A DNA stretch of 64,000 bases. Source: Flectonema sp. DT1601 (taxonomy: Eukaryota > Euglenozoa > Diplonemea > Diplonemida > Diplonemidae). Below are positions 41,143 through 54,702 of this stretch, one piece after another; position 1 is the first letter of the stretch; the number at the start of each line of letters is the position of its first letter. A program made the position numbers and the translations under genes. The stretch lies in contig OZ025788.1 in assembly GCA_964019425.1 (NCBI GenBank), positions 310,001-374,000 on the forward strand, in the 5' to 3' direction. Under the pieces are notes generated by a model. The model was given only the letters and a program-made list of their open reading frames with translations, was not told the origin of the DNA and made no database searches.

Positions 41143-41756
41143 TATCATCCAGTCTTTCAACTGTGTGAACATCCCAACAGGTAAAGTACACGTGACGACC
41201 AATTGAATTGTTCTTAGTCACAATAGTAGGTGTTATTTCGTAACACAATCTGACCACTGACGTGTTGAAATAGTACACAACGGTATACGGTCAGGGGAGG
41301 GAGGAAATTTTCAAAAAAGAAAAATAACATGTAAATAAACAAAAATATCCTGTTAGTTTCTATCCTCTATTCCCTTTGAGTCATCCTTTTAACAAACTTT
41401 AACAAAGTTGATAAGTACACTGCGTGATTTGATTATAGTTTTCATTTATTTTTTAGTTATTTTCTTTTTTCAGGAAATACGCTGGCTGACCTCAAGCAGG
41501 AGAGCTTTTCAGTGCTACCTTGAATTATCAACCTAGCAAGTACACATTCAGCTGATGATATAAAAAGATAACGCTCTCCTATTCCAATATTAAAAAAACT
41601 CTACGGCGTGGGGGACGCAAAACACTATCGACTGTGCCGTGAGTGATATGGAGAATAGCGCCTGACGTTTGCGCAATTTTTTTTTTTTTTTTTTTTTTTT
41701 TTTGTGGATTTTGAATTTAGTCACCCCTTCAGAGAGAGCTTTCTCAATCACAAGAA
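41143..41756. other. Intergenic spacer
   Basis: Contains a 25-nt T run (41679-41703) and two acceptor-like sites, ATTTAG (41720) and CCTTCAG (41732), the latter 24 nt before the next ATG. No gene seen. Confidence 0.5.
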
Positions 41757-44700
41757 ATGGAGGCAGCCAACGATCTCGGATTGCTTTGGCACTACGCTAA
41801 CAGACTCCTAGGAACAGACTCACCTAAAGACCCTGAAATTGTTGAACCAGAAGTTTATAAAAAGAAATGGCTGACAGACAGAGTCATCGAACTCGAAGGG
41901 GAATTAGTAAAGCTTAAAAACGAACTAGACGACTGCCGCGTGTTAAATGGAAAGGAAGCCTTAAAACAATCTAATCACAATTGGTTAGATGAATTAAACA
42001 TAAGACTTTCTGATAGTCATAAGAGAGAATCAACAATGAGACAAGAGAGAGATGAACTGTCTAAATTAAGTAACAAAGTAAGAGCTGATAACATAAGAAT
42101 GAAAGCAAGGAACGATATCTTAAATGAAGAAATTCACGACCTTCGCAACGGAGACAACAAGCAGGCAGAAGTTAGAGTCCAACAACGAACAGATAAAATT
42201 GTTTCTCTTCAACAAGAATTGTTATTATTCAAAACTACTCAACAGTCGTTAGAAGATACCATCAAGCAACTCACTAAAGAATCTTCTGAAAAGGAATTAA
42301 CAATAAACAACTTACAGAGGCTCACTCATCAACTTCAATCAAAAACAGTTGAAAATGACGTGACTCGTACTCCTCGAGCGCCATCAGTTCAAACCCCGCC
42401 ATCATCAAGAAGTGACACAACAAACTTACAGAGAAGATGTAACGCTTTAGAACAACAGGCTGCAATGTTAAAAAAGAAAGACAGCGTCAAGGCTAACTTT
42501 CAATTGGAAAAACAACTTGCGGAACTGACTGAAGCTGTCAACCAATTATCGTCTGAAAACAGTTCTCTGAAGCAGAAAAATTCAGAACTGGAAAAGACTT
42601 CGGCCGCGGAAAATGAAAAAAATAATTCCGAAATTGCGAAACTGACATCATCTCAACAACAGCTGCAGAAGCAGATCGATAGTTTGAATTCGAAGACTGC
42701 ATCTCTTGAATCGGATAAATCCAAATTAATAAAAGAAGGAAAGGAATTTCAAAAACGTCATCAGCAGCTCCAATCTTCCAAGTCGGCAGATTCCAAAACC
42801 GCTTTAGAAAAATTTGAAATGATGAAAAATAAATATGCGAATGAGCATAAGGACTTAGAAAGTAGAATCCAGTCATTACAACAAATCTTAACAACCGTGA
42901 GATCGGAAAAGGACATCGTTGATAATACGTTGCTGTTACTTAAAAATGATTATAAGAAACTTGAAGCAACAGCGACGTCTCTAGCCAATCAACTCAGTGA
43001 ACAACAAGAACTCTTTAAATCTGAAAAGCAACAGTTGATTGATAAACACTCTTCGTTGGAAAAAGATTTTTCAAAATTTTCGGAACAAAAAAAAATTTCT
43101 GATTCAAAGTTCGAATCGGAGAAAATAAAAATGTCAGCAACCATCAGCCAGCAACGGACTGCAATTGAAAAAAGAAATTCTGAGCAAATTAATCAAACAA
43201 AAGAGTTCGACAAAATAAAAAAAGACCTCCACACGAACATCAGCACACTAAAGAAATCACACTCCGAAGAACAAGCGAAGATGACATCAGCAACCGAGAA
43301 ATTACAATCAACTTTAAGCGCTGTAAGGAAGACTGCAAACGAACAAACGAAGAGGTCACAGAAGGATAAAACACATATAAAGGACCTGACTTCTAAAATA
43401 AACAATCAAGCAGCAGAATTAACATCAAAGTCCAACGCCCTTTCTGTACTAAAGGAAGACAACACAAAACTATCAGACGATATGACCAGTAAGATAGCAG
43501 CAGGGAAACTCGAAATATCAGATCTGACGATGGTATTTGAAAAGGAAAAAAAACATCTCAGCGAACAACATGAAAACAGCAACAAGAAAATAAGAATTCT
43601 CGAAGAAGAGACGCGAAAGCTAACAGCTGCTATCACTGACGCTAATGAAAGTAACCAACAGCTATTGCAAGAAGAAAGGAAACAGATGTCAGTTTTAAAA
43701 CAGGAGAAACAAAAAGTTGTATCAGAACTCGAGTCGAGGTCTCAAAGTCTCTTAACTCTTCAGGCAAAAGTAGAGTCTCTGTTGCAATCACGTTCTGATG
43801 CGACAAGAAAATCAGATGAAATGAAGAAAGATTTATCCACACAACTCAACAATCAATTATTAGAAATTATGAAACTGCGAACAGATTTCAAATCGGCTTC
43901 TGAAAATTGTGAGAAACTCAACTCTGAAATAAAGTTAAAAGATGAAACACTACAGCAATCCAACACAACGACAGCAAAGCTTCAAGAACAGAAGAAACAA
44001 CTAACTGAAGATATTAAAAAACAGCTGACTGAATACGAAACAAACATCAAAGAGATGACTCAACAGAATTCACAAACTGTAAAGACTCTCATCATGGATA
44101 AGACTACTCTCACTACTCAGTTGGATTCTACAAAACAGCAGCTGACAGCCGTGATTTCGAAATCAGACGCTCTTTTAAAGTCGAGATCTGAAGATTCAAA
44201 GAAATACGAAAATAAATTAAAGCTGGTTGAGGATGAGAAAAAACAACTCACATCTCAAACTGATTCCGTGAAAAAGCAACTCGCCGACCTCCAAAGCAAA
44301 ACAAATGAACTCGTCACCGAAAAGAAACAACTCTCATCTCGAGTAGTAGAACTTGAAGGGAAGATGAACATCAATACTACTGAAGCTAATCAAATCACAA
44401 AACAATTAGTGGATGAGAAGAACAAACTAAAAAGTGAAGTTGAGATTGGAAAGAAACAACTCTCCCAACTGGAACAGGCTGCAAAGAAATTTGAAGGAGA
44501 AAAAAAGCAGCTCATTGCTAAGGCAAGTGAAACCTCGACGAAGTTGTCCGCCCAGCTGGAAACCAATAAAAAGAACCTCACGGAAGTACAGAAGAAACTT
44601 GAGGAACGCACTAAATCCTCTGAGGAGGAAAAAAAACAGCTCATCGCTAAGGCAAGTGAAACCTCGACGAAGTTGTCTGCCCAGCTGGAAACCGACAAAA

Positions 44701-47700
44701 AGAACCTCACGGAAGTACAGAAGAAACTTGAGGAACGCATCAAATCTTTTGAGGAGGATAAAAAACAGCTCATCGCCAAGGCAAACGCAACTGCAAAAAA
44801 GCTCTCAGACGATAAGAAACAACTCGCATTTCAATTAGAAGAATGTAAGAAGTTGGGGAGTACCATTAAAGCAGACGACCAGAAACAATTCGCTGAACTC
44901 AATGAGAAGATCCAAACTACCTCACAGCAACTCCAACAAGAACAGTTGAAAACAAAGAACTTCGAAACCGCAAACGGAGAGTTGAAAGGACAAGTGACCA
45001 GCATCGAAAAGTTAAAACAACAACTTAATTCTAAATTAATGGCTCTTGAGAAGCAACACTCTGAGCTGAAGGCAAAGTGTGCTCCTCTTCAAGCAGCTGT
45101 TGAGCTTTCTAAGAAAACGGAAACTGAAAAATCACAGCTGCAATCCAGAATTAAGCAACTGGAAACTGAGGGAAAGCAACACATTTCAGATCTCACCAAA
45201 CTGAAGGAAGTCGAAGTAAAGTTCACTGAAATGAGTAACAAGAATTCCAACACAGAATTAAAGTACAATACTTTAAACAAACAATCATCGGATCTCCAGG
45301 CAAAGTTTACTGCCCTGCAGCAGTCTGGACGGCAATCTGAGGAAAAAGAGAAAAAGATACTCGCAGAGCTACAGGCTAAGTATGATGCTCTTCATGAAGA
45401 GTCTGCTGAGAGTCTTAAAACAGTTCAACAATCTAATAAAGATGTCACTCAAGAACGAGACCAAGCGAAGGCTCTTATCGAAGAACAAGAAGGTAACCTG
45501 CAGCAACTATCTCGTATTCTGGCAGACACAAAACAACAAAACGTGGCGTTGGAATTGACTTTAAAAGAAGGCGATTTTGAAAAAAAGAAATTACAACTCG
45601 CAGTTGAGCGTCTTGAAGCTACTCAGACCAACACCTCTGGCGAGAAGGATGTGAAAATATCTCAACTCGTGTCATCGCTGGAAATTGAAAAGGAGAAGAC
45701 TCTTACCAGAGAGAAAGAGCTCTTACATGCGGCAGCAGCAACAGAGAGAGAAAAGGAAGAGCACAAGAATTCCGTAACCAATCTAAAAGGACAGTTATCC
45801 GCAGCCTCTGATCTAAGATTCGCAGAGAGTAGGAAGCTGAATGACACATTATCTTCTTTAAGAGATGAGTTGGGACGCTTAATGGAACAACTAGGTAACG
45901 AAAAGATGTCTCGCATTGCAGCTGAACAACAACTAGCAGTAGCAAAGAAGTCAATCGAAGATATTCATCTCTCGAGTGAGAGGGACATGACAGCAACTCG
46001 AGCTCTTCAGAGTGAAAAAGAAAAACTTCTTTCACAACTAAAAGAACAGACGTCTACCGCCAATGAAAAAGATCAACTTCATAACCTTCAGTCACGATTT
46101 GATGCTTTATCAAAACAACGTAAACAACTTCAGGATCAAAAGAATATTCAGGAAAAGGAAATCTGCTTACAAAAGGCTGAAATCCTCAAAGCGGAGTCTG
46201 TCGCGTCAGCAGAGTCTCGTCGGTCTAAGGATCTCATTGAGAAGGCTGAAGTACTTGAGAAAACAAAACACGAAGACACTAAGAAGTTCGATTCTGAGAG
46301 AAAGCAACTTCTCGAAACACAACACCAGCTGCAGACTACCAATAACGAACTTATCCATAAAATACAACTCTTGGGTAATAATGCCAAGGAAGTTCTTGAA
46401 AAGACTGAGCAAGAAACTTCAAAGAAGTTTGGTGAAGAAAAGAAGCAACTTGTCTCCGAAAACAAAGAACTAACTGAAAAAATACAACTCCTCGAAAAGA
46501 CGAGGGAGGTGACGTCATCACAACAGGGAGTGACTTTGAAGGAATTAGACGAAGAGAAGAAGCAGCTCGTCGCTACAAACAACGAGCTGACCGCGAAGAT
46601 GCAGCTCCTGTCGAAACAAAAACAGGAAGTTGATCTCAAATTAGAAACCTCTTTGAAGAAGCAAAGCATCACTTCTAAAACTGCAGAGCTTCTCGAGGAA
46701 AGCAAACAACAAACCACAGCTAAATTAGATGCCTCCGAAAAATCAAAGGCGGAAACACAGAGGAAGTCAGATGAAGAGAAAAAGCAACTTGTCGCTAAAA
46801 GTCAGGAGCTTACTGCGAGAGTTCAACACCTCGAAAATACAAAACAGGAGTTGGAATTAACCCACAAGTCTCAGGTTGAAAATTCTAAAAAGTCTGATGA
46901 AGAAAAGAAACAACTCACCTCCAAGAATCAACAGCTGTCTACTACAATCCAGCAACTAGAAAAGTCAAAGCAGGAGACTACATCAAAGTTGGAGGCATCT
47001 CAACAATCACAGGCCGTGACCTCAAAGAAGTTTGAGGAAGAGAAGCAGCAGCTCACTTCTAAGAACGAGGAACTGTCTGGAAAGATTCAACTTCTCGAGA
47101 AGGCAAAACAGGAGACGACTGCGAAGTTCGATGCTTCAGAGAAGGCGAAGGCTCAAAGCGCTAAGTCCCATGAGGAAGTGAAGAAGCAACTGACTACTAA
47201 GAATGAGGAGCTGGTAAAGAAGCTTGACGAGGAGAGGAAACAACTCACCGAGAAGGTACAACTCCTGGAGAAATCAAAGCAAGCCACAGCCTCCCAGTTG
47301 GAAGCCTCGAAGAAATCCAATGAGGAAGTCTCAAAGAAGTTCGGAGAAGAGAAGAAGCAACTCACTTCTAAGTTGGAGGCATCTCAACAATCACAGGCTG
47401 CGACCTCAAAGAAGTTTGAGGAAGTCTCAAAGCAACTTTCTTCCAAGAGCGAGGAACTGTCTGGAAAGATTCAACTTCTGGAGAAGACCAAACAACAAAC
47501 TGCGGAGGAAAAGAATCAACTCGCAGCCAAGAATGAGGAACTCACTGTAAGGATTCAGCTCCTTGAGAAGTCGAAACAAGAAACGGCAACTAAAATAGAA
47601 ACTTCAGACAAATCTATTGTAGCGGCTTCAAAGAAGTTTGAAGAAGAGAAGAAGGTGCTGACGACTAAATTAGCTGCTTCCGAAAAACAGTTATCTGACG

Positions 47701-50700
47701 CTGCTACTATGATGCAGCAAGCAACTTCAAATTTGGAAAAGACACAGGCAGCATCCTTAAACAAGTTTGAGGACGAGAAGAAACAACTCACCTCCAAGAA
47801 TCAACAGTTATCTACTACAATCCAGCAACTAGAAAAGTCAAAGCAGGAGACTACATCAAAGTTGGAGGCATCTCAACAATCACAGGCCGTGACCTCAAAG
47901 AAGTTTGAGGAAGAGAAGAAGCAACTCACTTCTAAGAACGAGGAACTGTCTGGAAAGATTCAACTTCTCGAGAAGGCAAAACAGGAGACGACTGCGAAGT
48001 TCGATGCTTCAGAGAAGGCGAAGGCTCAAAGCGCTAAGTCCCATGAGGAAGTGAAGAAGCAACTGACTACTAAGAATGAGGAGCTGGTAAAGAAGTTTGA
48101 CGAGGAGAGGAAACAACTCACCGAGAAGGTACAACTCCTGGAGAAATCAAAGCAAGCCACAGCCTCCCAGTTGGAAGCCTCGAAGAAATCCAATGAGGAA
48201 GTCTCAAAGAAGTTTGGAGAAGAGAAGAAGCAGCTCACTTCTAAGTTGGAGGCATCTCAACAATCACAGGCTGCGACCTCAAAGAAGTTTGAGGAAGAGA
48301 AGAAGCAACTCTCATCTAAGAACGAGGAACTGTCTGGAAAGATTCAACTTCTGGAGAAGACCAAGCAAGAGTCTGATTCAAAATACGCTGAAGACAAGAA
48401 GGACCTTGAGAAGTCAAAACAAGCCGCAGCCTCCCAGTTGGAAGCCTCGAAGAAATCCAATGAGGAAGTCTCAAAGAAGTTTGGAGAAGAGAAGAAGCAG
48501 CTCACTTCTAAGTTGGAGGCATCTCAACAATCACAGGCTGAGACCTCAAAGAAGTTTGAGGAAGAGAAGAAGCAACTGACTACTAAGAATGAGGAACTGG
48601 TAAAGAAGCTTGACGAGGAGAGGAAACAACTCACCGAGAAGGTGCAACTCCTGGAGAAGACGAATAAGGTCAAACTGGAAACATCACAAAATGAAAAGAA
48701 GACCAACTTAGAAACGATCACAAAACTAGAAACAGACAACAAGCAGCTGACTACGAAATTGGCAGCCTCAGAAAAAGCTAAAAGTGAATCTGCTCAGAAA
48801 TATGAAATCGACAAAAAGCAACACTCAGTTTCCCTCACCGAGTTAGAATACGAGAAGAAGCAGCTGACTGCGAAGTTAGCGTATTCGGAGAAAACTCTGA
48901 ATGAGTCAACTCAAAAGTTCGCAATCGAAAAGAAGGAACTAACCGCAAAGTTAACATCCTCAGAGAAAGCAAAAAGTGATTCAGCTCAAAAATTGGCAGC
49001 CGACAAAAAGCAACACTCGGAGTCACTGGCTAAGTTAGAAGAAGAGAAGAAACAACTGACAGCGAAGTTGGAATCCTCAGAAAAAGCTAAAAGTGAATCT
49101 GCTCAGAAATATGAAATCGATAAGAAGCAACTGACTACTAAGAATGAGGAACTGGTAAAGAAGCTTGACGAGGAGAGGAAACAACTCACCGAGAAGGTGC
49201 AACTCCTGGAGAAGACGAATAAGGTCAAACTGGAAACATCACAAAATGAAAAGAAAACCAACTTAGAAACGATCACAAAACTAGAAACCGACAACAAGCA
49301 GCTGACTACGAAATTGGCATCCTCAGAGAAGGTGACCAGCGAAGTGTCTCAGAAATATGAAATCGACAAAAAGCAACACTCGGCGTCGCTGACTAAGTTG
49401 GAGGAGGAGAAGAAACAACTGACAGCGAAGTTGGCAGCCTCAGAAAAAGCTAAAAGTGAATCTGCTCAGAAATATGAAATCGACAAAAAGCAACACTCAG
49501 TTTCCCTCACCGAGTTAGAATACGAGAAGAAGCAGCTGACTGCGAAGTTAGCGTATTCGGAGAAAACTCTGAATGAGTCAACTCAAAAGTTCGCAATCGA
49601 AAAGAAGGAACTAACCGCAAAGTTAACATCCTCAGAGAAAGCAAAAAGTGATTCAGCTCAAAAATTGGCAGCCGACAAAAAGCAACACTCGGGGTCACTG
49701 GCTAAGTTAGAAGAGGAGAAGAAACAACTGACAGCAAAGTTGGAATTCTCAGAAAAAGCTAAAAGTGAATCTGCTCAGAAATATGAAATCGATAAGAAGC
49801 AACTGACAAGCAGCTTAGAAACATTAAAATTACAACACGCAGAGGTGAAGAAGTCGAATACGGAATCTCTCGACAGGCTTACTGCAAAGCTCCGATCTAC
49901 AGAAGCTGAAAATACAAAGAATACTGACTTGTTGGGATCTGAGAAGAAGCAGCTGTTGGAAAAAGTTAATAAGTTAACCATCGAATTCCAGGAGTTGGAA
50001 GATGTTAATAAAATCACGTTGAGGAAGTTAGAGGATTTCGAAAAGTCTAAAATCGCTTCTACTCGCAGATTCGAAACAGAAATGAAAGACCTGTCGTCAT
50101 ATCAAAAAGACTTAACTGTGAAACTACAAAAAACAATGACAGACTCTAAGAACACAACAGAGAAGTTATCTAAAACAGAGGAGTCCCTCTCAAAATCTCA
50201 ACAACAAAATAAACAACTGTCAGAGAACCTGTCCAAGCTGCAAGCATCTGGGAAGGAGACCAATTCCAAGAATCAACAGTTATCTACTACAATCCAGCAA
50301 CTAGAAAAGTCAAAGCAGGAGACTACATCAAAGTTGGAGGCATCTCAACAATCACAGGCCGTGACCTCAAAGAAGTTTGAGGAAGAGAAGCAGCAGCTCA
50401 CTTCTAAGAACGAGGAACTGTCTGGAAAGATTCAACTTCTCGAGAAGGCAAAACAGGAGACGACTGCGAAGTTCGATGCTTCAGAGAAGGCGAAGGCTCA
50501 AAGCGCTAAGTCCCATGAGGAAGTGAAGAAGCAACTGACTACTAAGAATGAGGAGCTGGTAAAGAAGTTTGACGAGGAGAGGAAACAACTCACCGAGAAG
50601 GTACAACTCCTGGAGAAATCAAAGCAAGCCACAGCCTCCCAGTTGGAAGCCTCGAAGAAATCCAATGAGGAAGTCTCAAAGAAGTTCGGAGAAGAGAAGA

Positions 50701-53700
50701 AGCAACTCACTTCTAAGTTGGAGGCATCTCAACAATCACAGGCTGCGACCTCAAAGAAGTTTGAGGAAGAGAAGAAGCAACTCACTTCTAAGAACGAGGA
50801 ACTGTCTGGAAAGATTCAACTTCTCGAGAAGGCAAAACAGGAGACGACTGCGAAGTTCGATGCTTCAGAGAAGGCGAAGGCTCAAAGCGCTAAGTCCCAT
50901 GAGGAAGTGAAGAAGCAACTGACTACTAAGAATGAGGAGCTGGTAAAGAAGCTTGACGAGGAGAGGAAACAACTCACCGAGAAGGTACAACTCCTGGAGA
51001 AATCAAAGCAAGCCACAGCCTCCCAGTTGGAAGCCTCGAAGAAATCCAATGAGGAAGTCTCAAAGAAGTTTGGAGAAGAGAAGAAGCAGCTCACTTCTAA
51101 GTTGGAGGCATCTCAACAATCACAGGCTGCGACCTCAAAGAAGTTTGAGGAAGTCTCAAAGCAACTTTCTTCCAAGAGCGAGGAACTGTCTGGAAAGATT
51201 CAACTTCTGGAGAAGACCAAGCAAGAGTCTGATTCAAAATACGCTGAATACAAGAAGGACCTTGAGAAGTCAAAGCAAGCCACAGCCTCCCAGTTGGAAG
51301 CTTCAAAGAAATCCAGTGCGGAATTCTCAAAGAAGTTTGAGGAAGAGAAGAAGCAACTCACTTCTAAGAACGAGGAACTGTCTGGAAAGATTCAACTTCT
51401 CGAGAAGGCAAAACAGGAGACGACTGCGAAGTTCGATGCTTCAGAGAAGGCGAAGGCTCAAAGCGCTAAGTCCCATGAGGAAGTGAAGAAGCAACTGACT
51501 ACTAAGAATGAGGAGCTGGTAAAGAAGCTTGACGAGGAGAGGAAACAACTCACCGAGAAGGTACAACTCCTGGAGAAATCAAAGCAAGCCGCAGCCTCCC
51601 AGTTGGAAGCCTCGAAGAAATCCAATGAGGAAGTCTCAAAGAAGTTTGGAGAAGAGAAGAAGCAGCTCACTTCTAAGTTGGAGGCATCTCAACAATCACA
51701 GGCTGCGACCTCAAAGAAGTTTGAGGAAGAGAAGAAGCAACTCACTTCTAAGAACGAGGAACTGTCTGGAAAGATTCAACTTCTCGAAAAGGCAAAACAG
51801 GAGACTACATCAAAGTTGGAGGCATCTCAACAATCACAGGCCGTGACCTCAAAGAAGTTTGAGGAAGAGAAGAAGCAACTCACTTCTAAGAACGAGGAAC
51901 TGTCTGGAAAGATTCAACTTCTCGAAAAGGCAAAACAGGAGACGACTGCGAAGTTCGATGCTTCAGAGAAGGCGAAGGCTCAAAGCGCTAAGTCCCATGA
52001 GGAAGTGAAGAAGCAACTGACTACTAAGAATGAGGAACTGGTAAAGAAGTTTGACGAGGAGAGGAAACAACTCACCGAGAAGGTACAACTCCTGGAGAAG
52101 TCAAAACAAGCCACAGCCTCCCAGTTGGAAGCCTCGAAGAAATCCAATGAGGAAGTCTCAAAGAAGTTTGAGGAAGACAAGAAGCAACTTGCGGCTGAAA
52201 ATAAGCAACTGACTGACAAGACACAGAAAGCGAAGTGTGTAGCCGACGAAGAGAAGAAGCAACTCTCTGATACGATACGAACAAAGTCTGAAGAGCTTAA
52301 GAAAGTAAATGAGAGCATCCAGCTGTCTATAAGGAGTTCTGAAGAAAAGTCAAAACAATTTGAATCCGAAAGGAAACAACTAAACACAACAATAGAAAAT
52401 ATCAAAAAGGAGAAGTCCACAGCAGCCGACAAGTTCGACACCGAAAGGAAGCAACTTCTAAAGAAATTTGAGTCTTCTGAAAAATTAATGATTTCAAAAC
52501 TCGATGCTAAGACAGCAGAAGTGAAAAAAGTAGAATCTGAGAAGAAACTCTTGGAAGCGAAAACGGAGGCTTCTGAAAAGACGAGAATCGATGATTTGAG
52601 AAAAGCGGAAGACTCACAGAAATCACTCAAAACGGAGGTACAAAATAAAACTGAAGAAGTTGTGAAGTTAACAGATCAAAATAATACTCTCCTCCAAAAA
52701 CAACAAGAGAATGATGTCAATTACGAGATTTTGAAGAAAATAAAAACAGCTGAAGCGGAAAAGTTTTCAAGAGAATCCGAGCAGCTCAAATCTGATGCAC
52801 GCTCCCTACAGACTAAACTTGACAAGTTAGTAAAAGATCGTTTAGAAGAGAAGAATGCTTCTTCAAATCAAATTAAAAAACTTGAAGACTCTCTCTCATC
52901 TGTCACAAAGGCTGTCGATGATTTAATAAATCAAAACACTAAAGTCTCAAAGGATCTCACAACAGAGAAACGATCAACCCAAAAACTTCTCTCTGAGATT
53001 AAAGAACTAAAGTCAACAATAGAAAATCTCGAAAGAGAAAACTTGGCGTTAGAAAAGAGTTCAGACCAAGCAAAGATGGCACAAGTAATGGTTCAAGGGA
53101 AATTAAATGCTTTTGATGAGAAGAAGAAGAAAGAGATCGACGAATTACAAGAACAGCTCGATAAGGCAAATGAAGACATCGACAGGCTCTGCGAAAACAA
53201 TAAAATTGGAAAAGATGCCCAAACCAAGACATCAGGGAAGTACTGTGATATGCAGAAGGACAAAGAGAGACTCGAAGAAGAGTTGAGAGAAGTTAGAAAA
53301 CAGAGAGACTCAACAAAAAAACAATTGACTTCTCACGAGTCAGGTCTGGAAATATCTGAACTGAGTGACAAGTTGAAAGACTTTGAAAGTGAGAAAGTAA
53401 TGATAATCCGCGAGAACGATGATCTCGTCACTGAACTAACCACTAAAATAGAACACTTAACAACTCAACTTGAAGAAGCTCAAAACGATCTCTACGCTGT
53501 TGAGATTGACTTTGAAGATTACAAAAAGAATGAACCACAATTATCCAATGACACTGTTAATATTATTCATGAGCTCAAGGATGAGATTTCTTCCCTAAAA
53601 GATCAAAATTCGAACCTTCAAATAGAATCTGACAATCGTAATAACGAACTCCAATCGCAAACCTCTTCAACAGAACTCAAACTATCAGAGAAAGCTATCG

Positions 53701-54702
53701 ATACTCTTAATGAAGAACTTAAGTCAGCTCTGGCGAGTAATGTCGACGTTGAAAAGAAGTTATCCGACTCCAGAAGAGAACTGTCGAAGACGTCTGCAAC
53801 TGTGGCTGAGTTGAGAAAACAAATCACAAATCTAAATAGTGAAATAGAAATAGTTACCAACAACAATAAGAATGAACAACAACAACACACAATGTTGATG
53901 AACGACTTTCAACTATTGAAATCTGACAGTACTGAACTAGCAACACGAATTGAGAAAAAGGACTCTTTCAGCATGCAAGCAGCTGCAAAGAGTAGCGAAA
54001 CAATTCGAAAACAACAACAAGAAATTGAAGATTTAAAGAGACATCACAGCGATGAAGTAGAGAAGAGTACTCACAGACTTCAAAGTGAGATATTAAGAAT
54101 AAATACAGAACAAGAAGAAGGTAAACCTGATACAGTTGTTGACTCACTCAGACAGATAAATGAAATCCTAACAACTGATAAGCATGCTGCAGTTGGAGAA
54201 AATGCTAAACTTGCTCACCGAGTTCAGAGGCTTGATGTCGAAGTTGAAGATTTAAAAGTTACCCTCAGCGATCTGAAAGGACAAGTCACGGAAAGAGAAG
54301 TTGTTGTCGCTCGTCTTACCAAACATAACGGAGCTTATCGTAAAATATTAGACACGAAGCACGCTGTCCAGCATCGTGAATATGCTGAAAAACGTGCCAT
54401 GGGAGCTCAAATAGCCATCGCAACAAAGAAAGCAGAGACGATGAACATCCAACACCCAGGGTATGTTTAAATTAGTATTGTTGATCTTTATCATCTTTAT
54501 TATTGAAAATAATTAATGTACTGTCAAATAAAATACAAATAAAATAAAACCACACAGTCGCCTCAGTTACGGTAGTCGTGCCAGCTATGGCAGCAGACCT
54601 AGCATTGGTAGTCAGCGACTGAGTTATGGCGGACTGGCCAGCGTTGAAATAAAAAGAAGAAAGATCGATGAGGATACTGATGACGATGACCCAGACATTT
54701 AA
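41757..54702 (+). CDS. Giant repeat-rich coiled-coil protein, 2 exons, 4282 aa
   Basis: Exon 1 is 41757-54460 (one frame of 12.7 kb), exon 2 is 54558-54702, phase 2, across a 97-nt intron (GTATGT...CACACAG). After a short N-terminal segment (MEAANDLGLLWHYANRLLG) nearly the whole protein is alpha-helical coiled coil rich in K, E, Q, S and L, with no globular domain. Residues about 1716-3480 consist of near-identical duplicated blocks with the core EEEKKQLTSKNEELSGKIQL. The last 500 residues return to non-repeated coiled coil. Exon 2 adds a basic/serine-tyrosine tail with small repeats (RLSYGSRASYGSRPSIGSQ), then KRRK and an acidic end (DEDTDDDDPD). Such proteins build cytoskeletal, basal-body or nuclear-lamina-like filaments; KRRK could be a nuclear signal. 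Function is not determinable. If fully helical, the rod would exceed half a micrometre (0.15 nm per residue). Confidence 0.93.
44508..44759 (+). repeat. Two tandem 126-bp repeats inside the giant gene
   Basis: A 42-codon unit (AKASETSTKLSAQLETNKKN and on to KKLEERTKSSEEEKKQLI) occurs twice in tandem with only a few base changes. Unit length 126 bp is a whole number of heptads (six), so register is kept. Confidence 0.75.
46921..48360 (+). repeat. Module A of giant gene, copies 1 and 2
   Basis: Copy 1 starts at about 46921 (AAGAATCAACAGCTGTCTAC) and copy 2 at about 47793; each is about 550 bp. Differences are mostly single silent or conservative changes, for example CTTGAC versus TTTGAC before GAGGAGAGG. 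A third copy starts at 50265 and partial copies follow. The level of identity, also at third positions, points to recent duplication or gene conversion. Confidence 0.8.
48566..49803 (+). repeat. Module B of giant gene, two tandem copies
   Basis: The block beginning AAGCAACTGACTACTAAGAA occurs at about 48569 and again at about 49126. Both run through KVKLETSQNEKKTNLETITK and AKLAYSEKTLNESTQKFAIE to YEIDKKQL. Copy 2 contains one additional internal unit of about 110 bp, so the array changes length by unequal exchange. Confidence 0.8.
50265..52170 (+). repeat. Module A of giant gene, copy 3 and partial copies
   Basis: Copy 3 (50265-50775) is followed by overlapping partial copies starting near 50776, 51340, 51740 and 51870, each with the HEEVKKQLTTKNEELVKK segment in four of them. 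Boundaries of partial copies differ, as expected for repeated unequal crossing-over. Confidence 0.78.

Noticed and set aside
44434-51846. Arg/Asn-rich plus-strand open frames in another frame of the giant gene
   Set aside because: Frame-shifted shadows of the repeats; composition (R, N, S, P) is that expected from shifted AAG/GAA codons.
46905-52200. Regular repeats that could be mistaken for a CRISPR or satellite array
   Set aside because: They are coding, keep the frame throughout, and vary in unit size; no spacer-repeat structure.
46148-52630. Many minus-strand open frames of 60-216 codons rich in Ser/Phe/Cys across the giant gene
   Set aside because: They are antisense shadows of lysine/glutamate/serine-rich coiled-coil codons; they repeat exactly because the sense repeats do.
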